Below, piece after piece: positions 25,781 to 33,845 of a DNA stretch of 64,000 nucleotides; position 1 is the stretch's first letter; each line of letters starts with the position of its first letter. The stretch is from NCBI GenBank assembly GCA_021295655.1, contig JAGWBX010000009.1, positions 56,618 to 120,617 of the forward strand, read 5' to 3'. Source of the stretch: Candidatus Latescibacterota bacterium. GTDB taxonomy: Bacteria > Latescibacterota > UBA2968 > GCA-2709665. Below the pieces are notes generated by a model. That model saw only the letters and a list, made by a program, of their open reading frames with translations. It was not told where the DNA came from and did no database searches. The position numbers and the translations under genes were made by a program.

Positions 25781-26488
25781 TTAAGGAAAGTTGCGCATAC
25801 TCTCGAAAATTATAAGTTTTGGTTATTCAAACACTTATCATTCAGTACGAATTTTTTTTGGAACTTCGGGCGGGGCAAGGGCGTGTGAACCGCAACAGTT
25901 GACGGAAATCAGGCACGTCCGATGTTGAATGGCGCGGCTTGACCCGGATTCCTTCAGGAAGTTATCCAAACCAACGCATTTTGTACCCCTTCGAGAGGAA
26001 ATCGCCGAGATCAATAACGCGAACTGATTTTAAGTGAAGTAAAAACAAATAATTATGTAAATTGGGTGCCGTATCTGCGAGTTTTCGAGATGATTTCTCG
26101 AGAACGGTACGACACCAGATACCACCCCAATTTACTGAACGGTTCGCACACTTGATTATGGCGTTTTCTCCCAAATTTCCCGCTTTCGCGCTCAGCACTG
26201 CCAGTGTACCGGGCCCGGTGTTTTCCATTTCCTCGCAGTCGCTTCATTCGCAGATCAGTCGGTTCGCTCCCTCTCCAGGTAGTTCTGCAGGCGATCAGGC
26301 CGCGTCCTCTCCCGAATTATCTTCCTCCATACCTGTATTCATTCCCGTTTTCGGCGCGTGCGATCAGAACGTGCGATGTAACGGCCGGTTGTAGACCGCC
26401 GCAATCCGGAACCTTCGAATTGTGCGTGCCAGGTGCATCCGTGCGCCGTGGATACAGGAAATCCATATTTTCTCCAGGGACTGGACCC
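25781..26488. other. AT-richer spacer with a long nested hairpin (26059-26133)
   Basis: No credible gene is visible. Base composition drops relative to the flanks. At its centre, 26059-26077 (AAATTGGGTGCCGTATCTG) pairs imperfectly with 26116-26133. Inside it a second stem, 26081-26090 with 26096-26105, closes a five-base loop. The whole forms a 75-nt nested cruciform. It may be a structured RNA, a protein-binding site or a mobile-element remnant. It lies 356 bp before the first AraC-type regulator. Confidence 0.5.
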
Positions 26489-27190
26489 ATGAATAAGCGC
26501 AGGATATTGATGGTAGATCGTAAGTCGGCTGCAAGGTCGGAAATCGTCAGATTTCTTCAAGACGAACCATTCGAGATTGTGACCGCGGAAAACGGTGGAG
26601 AAGGACTCGAGATGTTGAGAAGGAGAGATATTGACCTCGCAGTCGTTGAAGCACGTGTAAAAGAACAGGACTGGACAACGCTGTTGAGGGGGATAAAGGC
26701 GGCGGAAATCCGCACGGAGATGCTGCTCGTGACAAGCGTGAGAACGCCAACGTCGGGGGGAAAGCGCGTGCACAGAGCCTATTCTATTGGCGCGCTTGAT
26801 AAGCCGATTGAGAGAGATTCATTCCTGGCGAACATAAACAGAACCCTGCCATTGCAGGACTCGTGGAAGCGTCGCCTGGAGTCATTTCTGGAAGACAACT
26901 ACAAGAACCCGGAGTTGAGATTTGAGGACGTCGAGCGCCATTTCAGGTTCTCCAGAACCTACGGTTATCGAATGTTCAAGCAGCATCTGGGAGAATCATT
27001 CAGCGTTCGTCTCAGGAAAATTCGCCTGGCAAAAGCGGAGGAAGCACTGAAGAACACCACGGCTTCCGTTTCGGAAATCGCCTATCAGTGCGGCTTTGCG
27101 TCTTTATCGACGTTCAGCAAGGTATTCAAGGCGAAATTCGGGAGAAATCCGACCACATATCGCAGAAATTGGAAACTGGGACAAATTTAG
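26489..27190 (+). CDS. AraC-family regulator with an atypical receiver-like domain (Glu at phospho-acceptor position)
   Basis: A 233-residue protein. Residues 1-115 form a CheY-like receiver (ILMVDRKSAARSEIVRFL ... ALDKPIERDSFL with the conserved Lys). The usual phospho-acceptor Asp is replaced by Glu in IDLAVVEARV, and the acidic pair reads D-R instead of D-D. Residues 125-230 form an AraC/XylS double helix-turn-helix: LRKIRLAKAEEALKNTTASV, SEIAYQCGFASLSTFSKVFKA and FGRNPTTYRR. It probably binds DNA independently of phosphorylation. The ATG at 26489 starts the receiver fold; the longer frame is spacer. A paralogue follows 154 bp later. No histidine kinase is near. Confidence 0.88.
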   Translation: MNKRRILMVDRKSAARSEIVRFLQDEPFEIVTAENGGEGLEMLRRRDIDLAVVEARVKEQDWTTLLRGIKAAEIRTEMLLVTSVRTPTSGGKRVHRAYSIGALDKPIERDSFLANINRTLPLQDSWKRRLESFLEDNYKNPELRFEDVERHFRFSRTYGYRMFKQHLGESFSVRLRKIRLAKAEEALKNTTASVSEIAYQCGFASLSTFSKVFKAKFGRNPTTYRRNWKLGQI

Positions 27191-27344
27191 TACTCCAGAA
27201 CAAACTTGCGTTCTTCACATCGTATTTCCGTCGCAGATATTCTTAGTGTGCACCGCATTGACCGGAGATTCCCAGGGCGCTTGCGTGGGATATTCGTATG
27301 GCGTGAAGTCGGGCAACTCTGATTGTCGAGGGGGATCCAACGTG

Positions 27345-28070
27345 ATGGACAAACGGAAAATCCTGATAGTGGACCGGGACCCGGAGGTAACATCGGAGCT
27401 TGCAGCATTCCTGAAAGACGAACCCTATGAAATCGTCACCGCGGAAAACGGACCGAATGGCCTTGACATATTGAGGAGAGAGAAGATCGACCTGGCCGTG
27501 GTGGAGGTATGCGTAGAGGATCAGGACGGGATCACGCTTCTGGAGGGTGTGAAGGCAGAGGAGATTCAGACGTCGGTGCTGCTCGTTACAAGCCTGGGAA
27601 CCCTCGAACCGGGAGAGGAAGTGCACAAGCCCTTTACCATGAGCGTATTTGACAAGCCGATCGATAGAGATGCATTCCTGGCAAACATCAGGAAATATAT
27701 GCCATTGCAGGACCTGTGGAAGAGCCGGCTGGAGTCGTTTCTCGAAGACAACCACAGCAATCCCAATCTGAAATTCGAAGACGTGGTACGTCACTTCAGG
27801 TTCTCCAAGTCCTACGGATATGCCTTGTTCAGGATGCATCTGGGAGAATCATTCACCAGGAGTCTGCGGAATGTCCGCCTTGCGAAAGCCGAAGAAGCGC
27901 TGAAAAACACCACGGCTTCCATTTCGGAAATCGCTTATCTGTGCGGCTTCGGATCTCTATCCAACTTCAGCAAGGTCTTCAAAGAGAAATATGGTAACAG
28001 CCCGACGACATACCGCAGAAATTGGAAACTGGGACAAATCCAGGACGTCCGGACAAACCTTATAAATTGA
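27345..28070 (+). CDS. AraC-family regulator with an atypical receiver-like domain (tandem paralogue)
   Basis: A 241-residue paralogue of the preceding gene with the same layout. The receiver-like N-terminus is KILIVDRDPEVTSELAAFL, with Glu in IDLAVVEVCVED where Asp is expected and the conserved Lys in FDKPIDRDAFL. The C-terminal AraC double helix-turn-helix has SEIAYLCGFGSLSNFSKVFKE and ends YRRNWKLGQI, identical to its neighbour, before a short tail. The retained Glu in both copies suggests the substitution is old and functional. Divergence is spread along the protein, so this is a settled duplication. The cohesin and YWTD genes downstream are candidate targets, by proximity only. Confidence 0.88.
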   Translation: MDKRKILIVDRDPEVTSELAAFLKDEPYEIVTAENGPNGLDILRREKIDLAVVEVCVEDQDGITLLEGVKAEEIQTSVLLVTSLGTLEPGEEVHKPFTMSVFDKPIDRDAFLANIRKYMPLQDLWKSRLESFLEDNHSNPNLKFEDVVRHFRFSKSYGYALFRMHLGESFTRSLRNVRLAKAEEALKNTTASISEIAYLCGFGSLSNFSKVFKEKYGNSPTTYRRNWKLGQIQDVRTNLIN

Positions 28071-29543
28071 CCCCGCGCGATATTTGTGTGTGATTTAACG
28101 CAGACTGTTGTGCCAATGGCAATCTGCAAGTCAGGTCTCGGCCGCTAAACCCCGTACGGTCGTCGGAATATCGTCTATACGACGCGATGGTGCGGTTCGG
28201 TCGAAAATATCGGTTTGAGTTCTCACTCCCGTTCGCGATTTGCCATGCGCCGGTGGTCGTTTCAGGTTCGTCGCGGCGAATTTTCTGCTGACGGTTTCGA
28301 AAGAAAGGAGCCAGAGTACCAGGACGATACCACTTTGTTTGTTGGCTGGAAGGTTTCGCAAGGCTTGCGCCTCGATAATTTCATCTCGAAACGTAGCCGA
28401 AATCTGAATCATCAGATGGAATCGGCAAACCCTTTCAAACCCGCTCACAGTCTGAGCGCGCCCGGGTCTGCATTAACGTGAATGACGCAGGTCCGATGTT
28501 TTCGATCGAATTGTCGAAAGTGAAAGGGAGGGAGTGGACATGGTACTCAAGCCATCGGTTATGAGGCCCACCGCAGGGCTGGCCGCTGCTCTGAAGACAG
28601 AATCACGTCGACCGATGCGGCACGCGATGAACGAAAATCGCTGTAAGCCTCTCGTTAACGACCTCTCATTCCTCCTTACCTTTCCGTTTCTCTCTTCCGG
28701 TACAGCCTCAATACCCGGCTCGCTCTTCCTCGTCGTCTCTTTCGTCCCTCGTCCTACACATGCTTACTGCTGCGGCTCAGGTGCGGCTGAATACCTTCGG
28801 ACGGTGCATCGTCGCCCAACCTTCAGCGGATGCGAGCCGTTTGGTGATCGACCATTGCCGACGCCGGGGGTTCAGGAGGGAATCTGAGCGCTGCTGTTCA
28901 CCCGTGCGCTTTCGCTGCTCGAGTCTCCAAGCAGATTGGCCGCGGATGCGGCGCGATTCGCCTATGCATCCGACAAAGACCTTGTAAAAAGACCGTGAAA
29001 AAAACGCCAAAGCGGCATCCGCGGATACGATTCCGGGTTCCGCCGGTACCGATATGAACGACGAAGGGTCTTTGGGGTTAATTTCCGGCGAAACCGCTCT
29101 ATACATCGGGGATTAAGAAAACGATAATCACCAAGAATCACTAATATCAAACAGAAGTATCACCAAATAGTCACGCGCGCCTCATATTATTTCCGGCCAG
29201 AAGCCAAATTGAGTCTTATATTGAATTCCTGCGTTGTATCGGCCAGAAGAGTAAGCGTTGCGAATCCTCGATGCGGAGATCGTCGGGCAGGTAAAGTAGT
29301 CGACGGTACCCTGACGACCCGGAGGCTTCGCTGGCAGTCCAATTGTGGATTTTCGACGGTCGATAGCCCCGTGGAGCTGTGCACGAAGGAGGGCGGATAT
29401 TCATCAGTCTATGAGACGTATACGCCCCGATGCACCCGCGCTTGGACACCTCCGGATGGAATTCGGGAGCGGGTGCGGTGCCGACCGCTGTCGGCAGTAC
29501 TCGACACGTCACCGCTCGGGTGACGTAACTAAAAGAGGAAGAT
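28071..29543. other. 1.5-kb intergenic region without a recognisable gene
   Basis: Several short frames exist, but none has both a ribosome binding site and a plausible protein; the best placed, from the ATG at 28540 after GGGAGG, encodes a composition unlike real proteins. Composition is mixed and AT-richer near 29100-29230. Only the ribosome binding site of the following gene (GAGGAAGAT before the ATG at 29544) is clear. It could be a decayed gene, long leader or regulatory spacer. Confidence 0.5.
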
Positions 29544-30353
29544 ATGTGGACTCGCGTCATTACATCCGTATGTGCGGTGTTTGTGTTAATCGGACCGGCG
29601 TTGGCCGGCGACATGACCCGCGGCTTGACTATCACGGGCGGCCGGAACGCCAATGCAACACTGAAGCTGGAACGCGCGAACGATCCGGGCCCCGAAAGCG
29701 GCGTTCTGAAATTGCACGTGTCGGTGGCGCAGACCAGCGACCTGAAGGGGTACGGCATTTCCCTGCAGTTCGATCCCGCGAAGTACGAATTCGTGAATGC
29801 CAAGGAATTGGAAGGAAACCTGCTGAAATCCGGTTCCGGCCAGGAAACGCTGTTTCTTTCGTCGAACCGGACGCCGGGGCAGGTGGATATCGGCGCGGTG
29901 AAGATCGACGGCCAGGGCGCCAGCGGCGGCGGCAAGCTCGTTGAGCTTGTGTTCAAGACGAGCGGAACGCCGTTGTCGTCCGACTTTCAGGTATCGGAAA
30001 GCGTGCTGGTGGGCCTGGATGGCGCTGTCGACCAATTGGCCCATGCTGAAATCGGCAATCTCAAGCCGCTACCGGACCGGTTCCATCTGAACCAGAATAT
30101 GCCGAACCCGTTCAACCCCTCCACCGTGATCGGCTATCAACTGCCCGAGGCGGGACTGGTCCGGCTGGCGATATACAATCTGCTCGGCCAGGAGGTGCGC
30201 GTACTGGTGAATGAACGGAGGGAAGCCGGATCGTTTTCGGCAACGTGGGACGGGGCGGACGCGCTGGGCCGCCGTGTTGCCAGCGGTATCTATCTTTATC
30301 GGATACAGGCGGGCGGTTTCTCGGCCACTAAAAGGATGTTGTTATTGAAATAA
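29544..30353 (+). CDS. Secreted cohesin-like domain protein with C-terminal FlgD/Por sorting domain
   Basis: A 269-residue exported protein with a signal peptide (VITSVCAVFVLIGPALAGD). A cohesin-like beta-sandwich covers about 30-170 (GVLKLHVSVAQTSDLKGYGI, LQFDPAKYEFV, LVELVFK). A linker is followed by the type A sorting domain (FHLNQNMPNPFNPSTVIGYQ, YNLLGQEVRVLV, ATWDGADALGRRVASGIYLY) as used by type IX-like secretion. It would be displayed at the cell surface. Cohesins bind dockerins, and dockerin-like tails occur on several proteins in this window, so it may be an anchor for them (inference). It is the first of three consecutive large secreted-protein genes. Confidence 0.88.
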   Translation: MWTRVITSVCAVFVLIGPALAGDMTRGLTITGGRNANATLKLERANDPGPESGVLKLHVSVAQTSDLKGYGISLQFDPAKYEFVNAKELEGNLLKSGSGQETLFLSSNRTPGQVDIGAVKIDGQGASGGGKLVELVFKTSGTPLSSDFQVSESVLVGLDGAVDQLAHAEIGNLKPLPDRFHLNQNMPNPFNPSTVIGYQLPEAGLVRLAIYNLLGQEVRVLVNERREAGSFSATWDGADALGRRVASGIYLYRIQAGGFSATKRMLLLK

Positions 30354-30520
30354 CGCCAACGGCAACACGACGTCTCTGAACCCAGGGACGCCGTGTCGCG
30401 GTCAATCGGCGGCATCGCGGCAGGCGGGCCGCACACAACGTCGCGAACGCAGGAGTCGAATTCAAAGCGCGATCAACGTACCTGAACGAAATCGACGTCG
30501 AAACAAAGGAGTGTTTCCCG

Positions 30521-33500
30521 ATGCTTCCCAAACGGATTCTGTCGTTGATCACCGCGATCGCGGTTGCAGTGTCTACCGGACAAGCTTTCGCCGGGGCCAA
30601 TGCGAATGCCGTTTTGTCGCTTGACCTGATTCCCGGGGGAGGCGCCGGCAACCAAACGGATGATGGGGTTACGTCGGGGACAGTTTCCGGACAGGGCACA
30701 ACCATCGCCGTTGAGGTGTTTGCTACCGGCGTGAGGACCTCCCTCGCCGGAATGATCCTGAAATTCGACTTCGACGCTTCGCTGCTGTCGTATGAAGATG
30801 CCGAAAACAGCGCATTCTCCCTGTCACTTCCGGAAGGTTCCATCGGCACCCATCTGGCGGCGCAAAGCCCCGTCAGACTGGCGTCTTCGGGGTTTCTGGC
30901 GCGCGCGGAGTTTACGACTGTTGCAGACGCAACCGGCCGAGAATTCGCCGTAGGCATTGAGTCGGTTACCCTCGCGGAAAGTCCCACCTCGAGCGATGAA
31001 CTCAGGACAAGCAGTGAGGTCACTTTCAACTCCGCGCCATCCCCCGACTTCGACGGCGATAACCATGTAGGTTTCTCCGATTTCCTGATTTTCGCCAGCG
31101 TGTTCGGGTCGCGCCAGGGCGACGGGAGGTACAATGCGGCGCAAGACCTGAATTCCGATGGTTCGGTTGACTTTGCGGATTTTCTGATCTTTGCGCAGAG
31201 CTTTGGCGGTCCGCCGCCGTCAACGGGCGGCGGTGGCGCCGGCAACCCGGATCTCGTTGTACAGTCCCCTTCCGTCAGCAACAACCGTGTGTCTGCCGGC
31301 GCAACCTTCACGCTTGGCGCAACGGTTCGGAACCAGGGTAACGGATCGTCTGCCGCGACGACGTTGCACTACTATCGCTCGTCCGACGCGACGGTCTCCA
31401 CCAGCGATACTCAGGTTGGCACGGACGCGGTGAGCGGGCTTTCGGCAGGCGACTCCAGCGCCGAATCGATCAACCTGACGGCGCCGTCGAGTTCCGGAAC
31501 CTACTACTACGGCGCGTGCGTCGACGCGGTTTCGGGAGAGTCCAATACCGGGAACAACTGCTCCCCTGCGGTCACTCTGACCGTAGCAACGGCGCCCCCG
31601 CCCACCCCAGGAGCGTCAAAACTCTACTGGACGGACTGGGGCACGGACAAAATCCAGCGCGCCAACCTGGACGGATCGGGGGTCGAAGACCTCGTCTCCG
31701 GTGCCGGGCTGGATGGGCCTGACGGATTGACACTGGATATGGCGGGCGGCAAGATGTACTGGACGGATGCCGGGACGAACAAGATTCAGCGAGCCGATCT
31801 AAATGGCTCAAACGTGGAAGACCTGGTCACGGGCCTGGGGATTCCATACGGTCTGGCCCTGGATGTATCCGGCGGCAAGATGTACTGGACGAACCGTCAG
31901 ACGAACAAGATCCAGCGTGCCGACCTCAGTGGCGGCAACGTTGAAGATCTGATCACCAGCGGTCTGACCTTTCCGGGCGGTCTGGCGCTGGACGTGTCGG
32001 GCGGCAAGATGTACTGGACGAACCCTGGCGCGAACAAGATTCAGCGCGCCAACCTCAACGGATCAGGGCTTGAAGACCTGGTGACGAGCGGCGTCAGCAG
32101 CCCTACCGGGATTGCAGTTGATATGTCCGGCGGCAAGATGTACTGGACGGACCGGCGCTCGGACAAGATCCAGCGCGCCAACCTCGACGGATCGGTGGTA
32201 CAAGACCTGGTCACCAGCGGATTGGATAGGCCAAACGGATTGGCATTGGACGTGTCGGGCGGGAAAATGTACTGGACGGACGCCGGTACGAACAAGGTGC
32301 AACGCGCCAACCTGGACGGCTCAAACGTGGAAGACCTGGTGACCGGCGCCAACGGACTGGTCGATCCGTCCGGAGTGGCTCTGGCGACGGCGTCGAGTGG
32401 TGGCGGCGGCGGTGGAGGCGGAGGCGCTGCCGACCTGGTTGTCGTATCGCCCTTTGTCAGCAACAGCAGCCCGGCTGCCGGCGCCTCCTTCAGGCTGGAT
32501 GCGTCAGTTCGCAACCAGGGCGATCAAATGTCCGCGGCAACGACGTTGCGCTACCACCTGTCGAGCGACGCGAACATTTCGACAACCGACGTGGAAGTGG
32601 GAACGGACGCGGTGAACGGCCTTCCGGCGTCCGGAGGGAATCCCGGATCGATTGATCAGGCGTTATCGATTGACCTGACGGCGCCATCGTCCGCCGGCAC
32701 CTACTACTACGGGGCCTGTGTGGATACCGTATCCGGAGAATCCGATACCGGAAACAACTGCTCCGCCGCGGTGAGCATTTCGGTCGCGACGGTGACGCCA
32801 CCGGCCACGGGAACGTCGAAACTGTACTGGTCGGACTGGGGAACGGACAAGATTCAGCGCGCGGACCTGGACGGTTCGAACGTCGAAGACCTGGTCAGCG
32901 GCGCGGGGCTCAACGGCCCGGACGGGCTGGCCCTGGATATGGCTGGCGGCAAGATGTACTGGACGGACGCGGGTACGGCAAAAATCCAGCGCGCCGACCT
33001 GGACGGTTCCAACGTGGAGGACCTGGTCACCAGCGGCCTGAGCGTGCCGTACGGTCTGGCGCTCGACCTGTCCGGGGGCAAGCTGTACTGGACGGACCGG
33101 CAGAACGGCAAGATTCAACGGGCGGACGTGGACGGTTCCAACGTCGAAGACCTCCTCACGCTGGCGGGCCTGGCATTTCCGGGTGAAATCGCTCTCGACG
33201 TGGCCAATGGCAAGATGTACTGGACGAATCCCGGTTCGGACAAGATCCAGCGCGCGGACCTGGACGGCGCCAATCTGGAAGACCTGGTTACCAGCGGACT
33301 GAGCAGCCCCACCGGCCTTGCGCTCGATCTGTCCGGCGGCAAGATGTACTGGACGGACCGCGGAACCCGCAAGATCCAGCGCGCCGGTCTGGACGGTTCC
33401 AGCGTGGAAGACCTGGTTGCTACGGGCCTGATGAGCCCCAACGGGTTGGACCTGGACGTGTCTGGCGGCAAGATGTACTGGACGGACGTGGACGCGGACA

Positions 33501-33832
33501 AGGTCCAGCGCGCGGACCTGGACGGTTCCAACGTCGAGGACCTCCTTACCAGCGCCGACGGGCTTGTGGATCCGTCGGGAATTGCGGTAGGCGCCGCGAG
33601 CAGCAGCGGCGGAACCTATGGCGTCGGTGACGCACTTCCGAATTTTCCGACCGGCTTCTTCGTTCCCCGGCTTATTCAGAATGCAACCCTAACGATAAGC
33701 GGCGGGCGCGCCGTAATCGGCTTCCAGAACGGCGGCCTGATCGAGCTTCAGGACGGGACCCGGTATACCTGTGTCGCTGCCGGCGGATGCGGTATCGAGG
33801 GCGGACGCGTCACCAGGGGCACCTTTGAATAG
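30521..33832 (+). CDS. Modular secreted protein: cohesin-like, dockerin-like, CARDB and two six-bladed YWTD propellers
   Basis: A 1,103-residue protein with a signal peptide and a good ribosome binding site (AAGGAG). Order: cohesin-like domain (about 25-165, NANAVLSLDL ... SGFLARAEF); two F-rich EF-hand repeats resembling a dockerin (about 174-228, DFDGDNHVGFSDFLIFA and DLNSDGSVDFADFLIFA); CARDB-type domain (240-355); YWTD propeller with six blades (365-620, K-M/L-YWTD-x5-KIQRA); second CARDB (640-760); second six-bladed propeller (765-1,025); and an unassigned C-terminal domain with two Cys in YTCVAAGGCG. YWTD propellers are familiar from LDL-receptor-type proteins and mediate binding. The two CARDB-propeller halves are similar at DNA level, so they arose by internal duplication. 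No catalytic motif was seen. Confidence 0.86.
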   Translation: MLPKRILSLITAIAVAVSTGQAFAGANANAVLSLDLIPGGGAGNQTDDGVTSGTVSGQGTTIAVEVFATGVRTSLAGMILKFDFDASLLSYEDAENSAFSLSLPEGSIGTHLAAQSPVRLASSGFLARAEFTTVADATGREFAVGIESVTLAESPTSSDELRTSSEVTFNSAPSPDFDGDNHVGFSDFLIFASVFGSRQGDGRYNAAQDLNSDGSVDFADFLIFAQSFGGPPPSTGGGGAGNPDLVVQSPSVSNNRVSAGATFTLGATVRNQGNGSSAATTLHYYRSSDATVSTSDTQVGTDAVSGLSAGDSSAESINLTAPSSSGTYYYGACVDAVSGESNTGNNCSPAVTLTVATAPPPTPGASKLYWTDWGTDKIQRANLDGSGVEDLVSGAGLDGPDGLTLDMAGGKMYWTDAGTNKIQRADLNGSNVEDLVTGLGIPYGLALDVSGGKMYWTNRQTNKIQRADLSGGNVEDLITSGLTFPGGLALDVSGGKMYWTNPGANKIQRANLNGSGLEDLVTSGVSSPTGIAVDMSGGKMYWTDRRSDKIQRANLDGSVVQDLVTSGLDRPNGLALDVSGGKMYWTDAGTNKVQRANLDGSNVEDLVTGANGLVDPSGVALATASSGGGGGGGGGAADLVVVSPFVSNSSPAAGASFRLDASVRNQGDQMSAATTLRYHLSSDANISTTDVEVGTDAVNGLPASGGNPGSIDQALSIDLTAPSSAGTYYYGACVDTVSGESDTGNNCSAAVSISVATVTPPATGTSKLYWSDWGTDKIQRADLDGSNVEDLVSGAGLNGPDGLALDMAGGKMYWTDAGTAKIQRADLDGSNVEDLVTSGLSVPYGLALDLSGGKLYWTDRQNGKIQRADVDGSNVEDLLTLAGLAFPGEIALDVANGKMYWTNPGSDKIQRADLDGANLEDLVTSGLSSPTGLALDLSGGKMYWTDRGTRKIQRAGLDGSSVEDLVATGLMSPNGLDLDVSGGKMYWTDVDADKVQRADLDGSNVEDLLTSADGLVDPSGIAVGAASSSGGTYGVGDALPNFPTGFFVPRLIQNATLTISGGRAVIGFQNGGLIELQDGTRYTCVAAGGCGIEGGRVTRGTFE

Positions 33833-33845
33833 GGGTAGCTGACTT

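Noticed and set aside
28540..28887. Possible small protein after GGGAGG in the 1.5-kb spacer
   Set aside because: The spacing is acceptable, but the translation has no family resemblance, unusual composition and no supporting context.
31610..33590. Regularly spaced DNA repeats resembling a CRISPR array
   Set aside because: The repeats encode YWTD blades in a continuous reading frame; spacing follows protein blades (about 126 bp) and there are no cas genes.
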